From positions 16,784,822 to 16,848,821 of the forward strand of contig CAIIXF020000008.1 of the NCBI GenBank assembly GCA_903813345.2: a DNA stretch of 64,000 bases, written 5' to 3'. Of the stretch, positions 35,241 through 46,308 are shown piece by piece. The position numbers and the translations under genes were made by a program. Position 1 is the stretch's first letter. The number at the start of each line of letters is the position of its first letter. The DNA is from Owenia fusiformis (lineage: Eukaryota > Annelida > Polychaeta > Sabellida > Oweniidae). The notes beneath the pieces were generated by a model. That model was not told the DNA's origin. It searched no databases and saw nothing but the letters and a program-made list of their open reading frames with translations.

Positions 35241-36508
35241 AATTTTTGAAGAAATCTCTGTGTAGTATCCTACTCATTTTTATTGCACCACTTTGATAAT
35301 TAAATTACTGTAATGAAAATGTAAGGAGGAGAAAGATGGATTATTTTGTATTAAAAAGATGTGTTGCCATAAAAGTACTGTTATTCATATTCAAATAAAG
35401 ATTATAAGATGTTAATTTGAATGTTTGGTCATTATCAATAAAAGTTTCATGAAAATTATATGTAGTTTATTGTTTTTTATGTAGATCATCATTAATTGAA
35501 TTTTGGTTTTATATCAATTTAATACCTGATAACTAATGACTACTGATCTCTTTCTATATTTCAACTCTTGAAACAGATTGAATCATATTGGCCTTGACAT
35601 AAAATCAATATTCAGTCCCTCCCGGTAAATAACCTCTATACATATCTACACACAGCATATCATGACATATATAATGCCAAACAATGCCTCCATACATGTA
35701 CCATTACCAACTACCCAAGGCCCTGCAGAAGCAAAATTTTTTATGATAGACTGATGTTCAATCAACAATACCCACATAAATGTGAGGTTATTTTGAGGAT
35801 TTATTATCATTTTGACATTTTTAGCTCTGTTATTTGAGAAAAATGTAAAAATCTCAAAATAACCTCACATTTATGGTATGGGAATGGGGGTAATCAGCAT
35901 TTGCGCATCTTTCTTTTCATCCTTATTCAAATCTATTTCTTTTGCAAATCTATTAAATGAACTTAATAAACAACTCAGTACCCTAGTGATTTTTGGAAAC
36001 ATATATTAATAATCTATTCCTTGGCCTGAGCCAATACAAGAACCAGTAGAAGTACTGTAGCTACTACCTAGAAACAAGTATTATGCATTCCCGGGGAAAC
36101 ATCATTTGCTTGTTATTTCGTTCAGTGTAGGTCAGGGGTCATTTAAAAGCCCGGCAAGAGAAAAGAAGGTGAGGGAATTTTGTTTTAATCCTCTAATATC
36201 TGCAACAATTGACCACATTTAATAAAAACTGAGCGTGCATTTATACTAATTTAGACATATTTTAAGTTAGTGGTAGTTAATTGTACGACTCGTATTTCTA
36301 TTGCTCCTTTTGTTATTATAACATGAAAATCGGAAATTTTGTGCAAAAATTGAATTTGAAGTTTTGAACTGCAACTTTGCATTTCATGATGTGCTGAGCA
36401 AGGGTGGTTGAATACCTTTGAATGAGCTGCATGAGATTTAATATTTGCGCCCACTTTTGGAGACTTTTAAAAAATAGGTCAAAGTGAGGCATATCACAGG
36501 GGCATATC
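35241..36508. other. Intergenic, small hairpin
   Basis: No gene seen. A 21-bp perfect inverted pair TAAATGTGAGGTTATTTTGAG (35775-35795, complement 35852-35872; only part written here as a motif) forms a hairpin with a 56-bp loop. Confidence 0.55.
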
Positions 36509-36680
36509 CACTGGCGGATCTGGGGGGGGGGGGCCTAAAATATTTTTCAGATGCTGTCCGACAGCTGAGACTAACATAAAAATGTTCTCATTCCGCTGTA
36601 TTCTTTTCACCCCTATATAATAAATTTGACCGATGACTTATCTACACCTTCTTCCTTTCATCAGAGAACTGAGTAGAATT

Positions 36681-37236
36681 CCCGGGGGGTTTACTGTGTA
36701 CAAAATTTGGCGGGGGTCCTAGGCTGAACCCTCAGATATCAATATATTCCCATACCAAAATGTTTGGATGTGTTCCCATACCAACCGATATAGTGCCCAA
36801 AAGCCATACCAAATGCCCAAATATGAAACCAATGCCATACCAAATGTCAAAATATAGGACCAATGCCATACCAATGCCATGACTGGTCCAAAGTAGAATA
36901 TTTCCTGGGAAAAAAAGCTATTTATTTAAACTGAAGAAGGTCCCAATATGAAGAAGGCGATATTTGAGGAAAACGAACCAACAACCTCATATTAGTATAT
37001 GTGTGACTACTAGACCAATTCCATACCATAATTGTGAGATAACATATTTTCCATGACCATTCTCATACCAGAAAGTTGAAAAATCTGACCATTTCTATCC
37101 CTTAAAAGTCATAATGAGGGGGCATTCTCATACCACATCCTAAAATGTGGGTCCATTGCCATACCAAATGTCAAAAAAGGTACCCCATGTGCGCTGAGGA
37201 TCCCCGTCAAGGTTTATATACAGTGAACCCCCCGGG
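36681..37236. mobile_element. 8-bp-TSD element with internal minisatellite, copy 1
   Basis: Inverted ends CCCGGGGGGTTTACTGTG and its complement CAGTGAACCCCCCGGG, flanked by GTAGAATT at 36673-36680 and 37237-37244. Interior has repeated CCATACCAAATGTCAAAATA-like units of about 27 bp. An 8-bp duplication is typical of hAT-type elements. Copy 2 is at 54722. Confidence 0.82.
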
Positions 37237-37290
37237 GTAGAATTATGTCCAATTACCTTCAGATTAGAGTCCATTTCACTGTTTTATTGC

Positions 37291-37439
37291 GTCAGTAGAA
37301 CCCCAAAAATAAGAAATCGCGAGACCATTGTGCAATAATATATGGAAAAGTTTATTCATATTGTACATGAATGCTGAGTCTCAGATGAATGACATATGTG
37401 TATTTCAGATTTTTTAGTTTTTTTGTGCAATAAGCCTGT
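37291..37439. repeat. Direct repeat copy A
   Basis: GTCAGTAGAACCCC through GCAATAAGCCTGT. A diverged copy, about 90% similar with a 20-bp gap, occurs at 38765-38893. The pair flanks a MITE remnant and the GTCC element. Confidence 0.75.
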
Positions 37440-37574
37440 AGACTATATCCGAATGAGGGATTTGAACTTTTTCTAAAAATTGATTTTTTGACTGTCGGAC
37501 AGAAACTGAAAAATATTTTAGTATGTATCCAACAGACCGAATTTAATATTCGGTCTGAATTTATTCAGACGAAG

Positions 37575-37845
37575 GATAAAGTCTAGGGGGGGGCAGAAAA
37601 AATTGGGCTCAAAAATTTTTTAGGCCAATAAAAGCCTTGAGGCGGCAAAAAGTAGGCCTTTTTGGTCATTACTGGGCCTTTTAAGGCCTTATTTTTTAAT
37701 GTCAGGCCAAATTTCGAGGAAAATGAGCCTCAAAATTTTAAAATTTGGGCCCACTTTTCGGTTTTAGGGCCCCAAAATTTTTTCCTTATTTTTCTCAGAC
37801 CTGAAATTTGCCCCCCCCCTTGTTGGTTCCCAGATCCAGCCCTGA
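37575..37845. mobile_element. CACTGGCGGATCC-family remnant
   Basis: GGGG run then GGGCCC/AAAATTT-rich interior, and ends CCCAGATCCAGCCCTGA. The interior matches 13016-13232 and 53470-53707. The left terminus may be the fragment at 36509 (CACTGGCGGATCTGG), split by later insertions. Confidence 0.45.
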
Positions 37846-37984
37846 TATCTTTGAATATGGCCATAGCCTATAAGACCATTTCTACCCTGAGGACCATCCA
37901 TTGAGAGAAAGTTGTTCTATAGAGTCATAATTGATCAGGCAAGATATTCTACATTCTACTATGCCCATGATTTTACAGCCAACT

Positions 37985-38765
37985 GTTTTATTATCCCAAC
38001 GAACGAAGTTCGGTAGGGATATAGTGAAGCCCTCCGTCCGTCCGTCAGTCCGTCAGTCAGTCAGTCAGTCCATCCGTCCGTCCGTCCGTCCGTCCGTCCG
38101 TCCGGAAGATAACTCAAATACTAGTTGACGGATTTTCTTCATATTTAGTGGAATGATGTATATTGGTGAATTGTTTTATGCAAAAAAATTTTTTCCAAGA
38201 TGGCCGCCACTTTAAAAATGACGGGACTTTTTCGCAAAAATCATAAATTTTTCATTCTAATCTAAAGTAATTAATATTATTGTTTGAAATTTTGGTAGTA
38301 TATTCGCAACATCTATCCATTTCACATATATTCCGTGTTTGTCATCCTGACCCCCAGGGGCTGTGTATGGGGGGTCAGGAAAATAGAAATTTTTGCTAAT
38401 TTTTAGATCTTTCTGAAGTATAGCTTTATTATACTCAAATGAAAGGCAATTAAGAGTAGATTGCAAATATTGTATCTTTTTTCTGATTCGAGCCTCGTAA
38501 AATTCAAAATGGCCGTCTAATGTACGATTTCGCAATAATTTTTCGATCCCTTCAAAGTATGGCTATGTTATACTCAAATTGAAGGAATTTTGGAGTAGAT
38601 CAAAATTATGGTATTATTTTTCAGATTTGTACCTCAGAAAATTCAAAATGGCTGCTTTGCAGGAATTCGCAATTGTAAAATCTAAATTTTTCAATTTTAA
38701 ACAAAGTAATGAGTATAATTGATTGGAATTCGATAATTCCGTGGAGTTGCCATTATCTAGTTGTG
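37985..38765. repeat. Interspersed element, CCCAACGAACGAAGTTCG/(GTCC)n/GATGGCCGCC
   Basis: Begins TTTATTATCCCAACGAACG with a short palindrome CGAACGAAGTTCG, then (GTCC/GTCA)n at 38035-38103, a TCCAAGATGGCCGCCAC block at 38196, two further AAAATGGC blocks, and ends GTGGAGTTGCCATTATCTAG. The GATGGCCGCC block equals the consensus site for YY1-type zinc-finger factors. Confidence 0.7.
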
Positions 38766-38893
38766 TCAGTAGAACCCCTGAAAATAAGAAATCAGGAGAC
38801 CATTGTGCAATAATATATGGAAAAGTATATTCATATTGTACATGAATGTCATTTGTATATTTCAGATTATTACGTTTTGTGCAATAAGCCTGT
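38765..38893. repeat. Direct repeat copy B
   Basis: Second copy of 37291-37439, same orientation, lacking about 20 bp internally. Confidence 0.75.
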
Positions 38894-41800
38894 GCCCTCT
38901 TGTAATTTAAAGAATTTCAGCCATGTTAATCTTTTTGAAAACCAGACTCAAGATAAAGCTTTTCAGTATGCTGGATAGTTTGCAAGGTGGGAATTTTGAA
39001 TTTCAAATGCCATACTTAACAATATGTGTCTTGTTTCAACTAGGACACAAATAGCCTTTGACCAATCAAATGAAACCATATGTACATAATATGTATAATG
39101 CAGTAACATGTCAAATTGTCAAACTAAAAGTTGAGTCCTGGGGCCTTGACATCTTTCAAATGTTGTAATAATGTTTGACTCATAACTCACAGGGTAATAA
39201 CTCATTCGTAATAACTCAGTTACTCATTCGTTGTGCAGATTGTAAAATCATATTACATGTATGCCTCTTTGCCATTAGAGAGGATCAGAATCTGTAGCTG
39301 CCATCACAGTGGCAGATCTGAAAGCTTGCAAGGGGGGTACATTTCAAGTCAGAAGCTTGTGCGTAAAAAATTTTGGGCCCCGAAAACCAGCCAAATTTTG
39401 AAAATTTTAGACCTAGTTTTTTGATAATTTGGTCGAAAATTTTAAAAAATGGTCGAGTAATGAATGTATTAGTGATTTTAGAAAGACAAACTATTATGCA
39501 TGATTGAAACCATTCAATGTTTTTCTACAATTTTGGACATGATGATAAAACAGTGATTAATAGAGATTTATTTGAGCAATTTTTGAGAAAACATGTGATA
39601 TTTTATGAAAAATGTTCAGATTAGGTTAATTTTACAAATACAGTATGACTGTTCACTGTTCAAATTGGGAAATGTTCACATTTTAAGTCTTTTAAACATG
39701 GGAGTCAATGGAAGGAAAAAACAGAACTGAAAAAAATACGGTATTCAGATTGGGAGATGCTCTGATGTACCAGGTGATCAGATGTACAGGTTTTATTGTA
39801 TTTTTTTGTACTTTATTATTGTTTTGTACTTTATTGTATTTTTTGTCCTATTTCATTAGGGATAGTACCTTTGGGTCTTAGACTGTGTGAAGTCAATGGG
39901 CTATCACAAATTCAAATGCTACTGGACATCTGATCTGCATTATCTCCTAGTATATTTACAATTCTTCTTATGTTCTATTGTTATGTCCTATTGTCTCCAA
40001 ATGTAATGCAGGATTTAACCCTTACTAACTTCAAACTTATTCCCTATTTTAACAATTAAATTTTACTTACAATCTTTTAGTAAAAATGCTATCTCTTTTG
40101 AAATTTTGTTCTGAAATATCAATAGAGATATAGTGCAGAGTTACTTGAGAAATAGTGAAATTGAAGAACTCTAATTTAGATTTTGAAATATTTTTAATTT
40201 AACTGAAGGTAATGTTACATCAGTGAAGAAATTGGTTGCTATCGCATTTCATAAGATAAACCCAGATTGTGCATTTCAGACTTTGAAATATGAGACATGA
40301 ATTTAGCCATACCTTGTTTTGTTGAATGGCTACTGTTTGGTCTTGTGAGAGGAAATACAAAAAAATTGTTACCTAAATTTAGATCTGCATAATTCAAAAT
40401 AAATACAAAATATCCTATGTGTAATTCTTTGATTAGAGAAGTTTCTTTACGATGCCTAGTTACATCATGTATATCAATCTTTGAAATATATGTAACTGAA
40501 ACTTTCATAAGCACTAGTATGACAAATGTGAATTTGGGGATTTTTTTATCTTTATTGTCAAATTTCAATACATTTCATATTTTCTGAATATGTTCTAGAA
40601 TTTTCCAGAGAGAGGATATTTTCAGACATAGAAGTGTATTGGCGTTGCAAGTTACATTCTTATAAATTAAAAATATGATAAATAATTAAAATTATTTTAG
40701 AATAAGGAATTGCCCCTTTAATCAAATGGAGCAGATCTGGGTGAGGCTTAACCAGACTATGGGGCTGAGTAAATGTTAGAAATTTCCCTATCCAAAATTG
40801 CTGTTTTGCCTTTTAATTCAGTTTAGTCTGGCAGTATTTATTAGAATATCACAAGAAACCCTGCTATAACTTGGCAAATTCCAAGAAAATTCATTGTGGG
40901 ATCCACTACCCTTTACTATCCCTTGGAAGAACAGGCCCTCACAAGCATCAGATAAAGAGGTACTCTAGTACATCAGAATGAAGAAAATGTAACACATTTG
41001 AAAGTGATCTCTTCATGATTACTGTTATTTCCTGGTAGTTAATTATTGTGGCTTCCTTATGGTCAGCTAAACAAACCTTATCTTTCTACCACCCTGGTGT
41101 ATCAAATAAATCTGTTTGCCTTTGTTTAGGTTCCACTTTGATTCTGTTTATTATTCCCCTCTCTTAATTACCAATAGAAGAGCAACATGGAGATACCTCC
41201 CAGAAAATTCAACCTCATAATTTTCCATTTCTGATTATTTGCTGTCTTTGTTTGTCTATATGTATGTCAGTGTTTCTAACAGAATCTTCTTGATTGTCTT
41301 TTGCTTTGTTGTAAGAAACTGCTTATAAAACTCTTGTTTTATGAATGATCAGTACAACTCATTTGCAATGAAGTATACATATCTATTATAAACTAAATGA
41401 ACTACTCTACTCTAGAGGTCACAGAAGGTCAATGTTATATTCATAGGGTCAAGGTCAGTGAAAGATCAAGTTCACCTAAAAGGTCAAATATCAATATGTA
41501 TTAATTCTAGTTTGTACTGACATAAAAACATTTCACACTTTTTTAGATAAAAGTATTCAGTATCATAAACATTATTTAATTCCAAAATTGAATCTTGAAG
41601 CAGAGCACCCCCTAATGTGCTGTGTTAGGTCCACATTACCAGCCGGAAACATAGTATAGGTACTTTAAAACTTTTATTGACAAATGGATGGACATTCCAT
41701 AAAGTAGGAACTCACTTGTAATAAGGGGTGCAACCTTTGGTGTTTTAAGCTTCTAGTAACTAAGTGCTAAGGGCACCAAAATCACACATTGCAGTAAGTC

Positions 41801-41904
41801 TTGTATTACCTAAGGTACTGAGAGTTCATGAACTAAAGCCACACTACTAAGCTACAATTGTATTTACTTATCTAATTCATTATATTTTGGCTTCTTCATT
41901 ACAG
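38894..41904. other. Intergenic, no gene recognised
   Basis: AT-rich with a truncated CACTGGCGG-family fragment at about 39305-39465. Short frames here show no homology I recognise. Confidence 0.55.
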
Positions 41905-42229
41905 GTTGCGAAACTCAGAAGTTCAAACAATTAAGAAAGCTGACACCCCCTTTATCAGTTGAAGCCATAGATTAGAAGGATCATCAGTCATCCGCCACAG
42001 AGGCTTCGGGCTTGTATGTATGTAGAATAACATGTAGACTGTAGAGCCGATCAGCTGTCCAACGTGAATATAGGATATTTTCTGTACACAGCAGACCTGC
42101 AGAGAGCAAAAGGATATACAGCTTGACCATTTTAAATAGAGACAATTGGGATTATTTTACTTAAAATTTTACTTCAACTTGGATTTTTAATTTCAAAAAT
42201 ATTTTAATATTTAAGTGTTTTATTGAAAG
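41905..42229 (+). other. Candidate 5' UTR exon of papilin
   Basis: Bounded by a TTCATTACAG acceptor-like site and an AAAG|GTAAGT donor at 42229/42230. No long reading frame. If used, it would splice to the acceptor-like AG just before the papilin ATG (46242). Wholly inferred from splice signals. Confidence 0.25.
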
Positions 42230-45200
42230 GTAAGTTCTAATTTTGTTATTTTAAAACATAGTAATTTATTTGTGTATAATGCACTTTACTCGAGTCTCTA
42301 GCTTACAGCTAGACGAAACTTCATTGATTTCGTATGTACTGTGCTACACGCACCTACACGCACCTAGAACTCATTTTTAATAAATTTTATAAATATTTTT
42401 AAGAATATTAATCATATTTAGGATGAAGCGTTGCTTGTCTGGATTTAGATATTTCAAAATTTCATTTCGGAGTTTCAACACATGGTGAAATTTTCTCGCT
42501 GTAGCTAAAAATGGCTTCCGGTTCTGGACGTGAATAACATTTGAAATTATTCTCGCTTAAAGAAATCAAATCTATAACAATAGATTCAGACGGGGATGTG
42601 AGCTGGTGTTCTTCAAATCTATACATAAAGGTATATTTCATATTATTATGCCATATTTACTGTGCGTGTGACACAATGATTTACAATATTTATAATACTA
42701 ACGCAGCTCAATCTTCCTCCTCAAAGCCGGAATATAGAGAAGGCTTTGGACCGAAGTAAAATGCACTGGGACAGTTTAGTTGAACTCAAAATTCCAATTG
42801 AAAATTGAGAGTTTAATTGATTATACCAATGTCAAAATATTTACTTTTAACATCTTAAAAGATAAAAAGCTGTTAAAAAATAATTTCGTAATTTGAAAGT
42901 TCAACTTAACTTAACATTTAAGAAATTCAATTCAAGTGAATTTAACTTTTAATTATTTACTTGAGTAAAGATTCTAAGGGTTCTCTTGTTAATATGATGT
43001 ACATGTGTATATTATGTGATTATTTATTGTCCCTCCTGAGGTCAACTGTAGAATTTGTATACCTGAATTTTACATTAAATCTTGAGTCATTTTGTAATTA
43101 AATGAAGGATTTTGGGGTTGAGGGTGAAGAGGGAGTTGGGAATCAAAATCAAAATGGGCCAAAGCAATAATTTTTGTGAAATATCAATAGATGTAAAATC
43201 TGGAAGATATAAATGTCCGACAACCATGTTGAGTAAGTGTAAAGGGTATAATATGTTTCAATTTGTTAACTTTACCTAAAGAAAGAGGTTTTCACTTGAG
43301 GCTAAGTGTTTTCCTAATTCTTCCTCATTAGCACTAAGAATATATGAATTCTATACAGCTTTTGACCCTGTCTGACATTTGAAGCAATTAAACTCATAAA
43401 ACCATCTAGTGTCTGGTAGACTAAATCTTTTTCCTAATAATTTAAAAATCTATAGTTTGGGGTATTTTAGATACTGATATTTCTTTCAAATGCACAAACC
43501 TCTAAAATTTTGTTTCAATTGAATATGTATCTTTCAATTAATTAAAACTGTTCAGCTAACATTTTTATTCAGTTCACTTATTTCTTCGTGAAAAGTACTA
43601 TTTTAAAGACAAACTAGGATAGCATTGGGTTTATTACGGATTACATTCTACTTCAACATTGGTATATGTCATAAGGCCATGTCAATTGATACTAACAAAA
43701 TCATTTTCAAAGTAAATGATGGAAATACTGTAAGGGTGTACCACATAACCAATTCTATTTGACAAGCTCATAAGTCACGAATTGCTCAGTTGCTCCTGTC
43801 AATTTCTCTTCCGTTTCCAACAATTTCCTAATGTTTTAAATATAGTAAGTGTGTGCTATTTTTATCTATAAAATTGTCATTCATAAATCATGTTACTTTA
43901 TTTTTTGCCTGCAGATATTTGTCAATGATAAGAACATAATCTTACACAATCGAACAGCTGTTTATTTGTACCATGTAAAACCAAACTCACGTTTTTGAAA
44001 TCTGTGGGGAATTTTCTAAAAAATGTGCAATTAACTTTTTCATTATATACACTGTACAGGGGTTTCTTAAGTAATATTTGTTTTTGTTTTCTGACTTTTA
44101 TTTTCTTCCACTTAAATTTTAAGTTTATTTATATGGAAAACATTAATTGAAAAGTTGAAAAAAGAGTTCTTTTAAGTCTGACAAGGATTTTGCTGACTCC
44201 CAAACGTTATTAAGTTGTGAATATTTTACAACGAATATTGCAAAATAATATTAACTGAATCTTACAAAAAATCATCACAGTCAACTTTCTCAATACTTAG
44301 ACCTATTGATGATTTGTAAGTCAGTACCATGTGGTAACAATAACAATATTGCTACAAAGGGCCCTTTCGTTCTCTACTCTTCTCCATAAAGTCCACACCA
44401 AATAGGCCAGTTTAATTAGGTCCTTATTTCTTGCAACTTTTGAAAATTCACTCAAAAGCACAAGGGGCAACATTTAATAGACAGAGTTTGTTAACTATCT
44501 CAACCAATAAAACTAACATTAAGTCATAACAATTACAGTAAAAATCCATCAAACATCAAACCTTGACTCTGCACCATTTCACTTTTTCAAATACCTGTTA
44601 AAACATAACAGAGTGTAAATTGATAAAATAATGCTTGAAAGACACACATTGCAGAAATGAAATTGCAAATGGGCAAACAAATGTATCATTGTTCTCACCC
44701 TAGGTGAAAGATCAAAGAATGTTATGTGCTATTCTGGAATGCTCTATTGTGCTTTATGGCTTTTAAATCGACTGAAAGTATATTTACTTAACAGAACCTT
44801 TTGAGAAGCTACATAACTTGTAAAAATGTTGCCAATCAAAGAACAATATAGAGTGCATACATAGACTGGACATATCAGATAGATCTTGTAATTTGTCATG
44901 CAACATATACATTTTTAATCAGCTACTGGGCCAGGTTTAAAATCTACCACAAAATGTCACATTATACAAGAGACCTGTGGTTCCTGTGGTCTTTAAATAT
45001 AATGAATTACCGCAGAAATGTATCTTGATCTTTGAGTGGCAAGCCACAAATTGGAACATTATGCAGACACACTTCCTAATTCAATAGACTCAACACTTAA
45101 AAAAACATCATGTCGGCACTTAAGAACAATAAAATCAATCACAAGTAGGTATATCAGAGTTTCAGCAAAAAAGATAACTAAATCAAAAAGTTCAAAACAA

Positions 45201-45900
45201 TTTAAATTAGGTATTTATAACTTTCCCAGTATAGTAGAAGCAATAGACTACAACTTGTTGCATTAACTTGAAAATTAGAAATTGCAATAAGTTGATAATT
45301 CACTTGCACCCATTGCCAATCTAGTTGCACCATATTAACAATCAGTTTGCACCCAGTTGACAGTTTTCTTGAAGCCAGTTAACAATATATTTTCACCCAT
45401 TTGAGAATTGGATTGCACCTAGTTGACAATCTCCTTGCTCACAATTGAGAATTTGAATGAATTATAAGCATTTGTAATATTTTAACCAGATTCAAGAATC
45501 AAGTCAGAGGAAAGAAAATATAGTAATTGCATCAAGCTCACGTATCTCCTGCATTTTCTCAAACACAGTCTATGTTGTGAAATAAAGTGAGATTTTGCAC
45601 TTAATGAAAAAATATTTGGAGAAACGAAACCCTCTAGTACATGTTATATTGTACATATGGTCAGATTGGTGATAGTTGCAAAACCTCAAGCCATTCTTAT
45701 TCTAGTGATTCATTTTCCTGCTTCTTTACTTTCATGGGGCGTAAGGTCACTGCAACCCTAGTCCAGCCTTATACAGGACATACCTTGAGCTTATGGGACA
45801 TTTTTCTGAATCTTGTCAACCTCAAGCATAACAAATAACTTACATGTACTTTCATATGAACATAAATCATTGTTCATTGTATTCATACATATATTTCTTT
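42230..45900. other. Intergenic or 5' intron, no gene recognised
   Basis: Non-coding apart from weak frames (for example 42541-42759). A degenerate repeat of about 32 bp lies at 45290-45460 (TTGCACCCATTTGACAAT-like words). Confidence 0.5.
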
Positions 45901-45902
45901 TG

Positions 45903-46251
45903 TAGGTAGCCACCATGAGGTTGTTGTGGCGAATCTGTTATTGTTGTGGCTAATTTGTTATTGTTGTGGCTAATTTATGTACCACATATTGTTATGGTCG
46001 TCCACTTTTTTGTGACGGCATTTGGTGATTGGTGTCTGGTGTTCGGCATCTGTGAAAAATGGCAGGTGGTGACATTTGTACCTTAATGCCTTGTTAACTT
46101 ACTTTGAGGCGGTCGTGGCTTATCTGTTATTATTAATTTTGTAGCCATCATGAGTTTGTTGTGGCTAATTTGTTGTTAACTTCTTTTCTAGGTAGCCACC
46201 ATGAGGTTGTTGTGGTTAATTTGTTTTTAACTTCTTTTTTAGGTAGCCACC
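45903..46251 (+). repeat. Repeats of the papilin start-codon junction
   Basis: AGGTAGCCACCATGAGGTTG followed by TTGTGG occurs at 45903 and, in a 51-bp tandem series, at about 46140 (diverged), 46190 and 46241. The last copy is the real exon 1. Upstream ATGs read MSLLWLICC-stop and MRLLWLICF-stop, i.e. truncated signal-peptide look-alikes. Each complete copy has a pyrimidine-AG directly before GTAGCCACC. Confidence 0.85.
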
Positions 46252-46308
46252 ATGAGGTTGTTGTGGCTAACCTGCTTATGCCTCATTGCCATACAAGTAA
46301 AATCTCAG
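46252..46308 (+). CDS. PAPLN: Papilin exon 1 (signal peptide)
   Basis: ATG in a Kozak-like GCCACCATGA context. Codes a 19-residue hydrophobic leader ending KSQ before GTAAGT. This copy of the repeated start is the only one that stays open and ends at a good donor in phase with exon 2. Confidence 0.8.

Noticed and set aside
38035-38105. (GTCC)n as a telomeric or origin repeat
   Set aside because: It is a short microsatellite embedded in an interspersed element that has other copies in introns.
42480-42760. Possible small exon (KEIKSITIDSDGDVSWCSSN)
   Set aside because: No Met in good context, no homology recognised, and only a weak donor; could be chance or an unrelated 5' exon.
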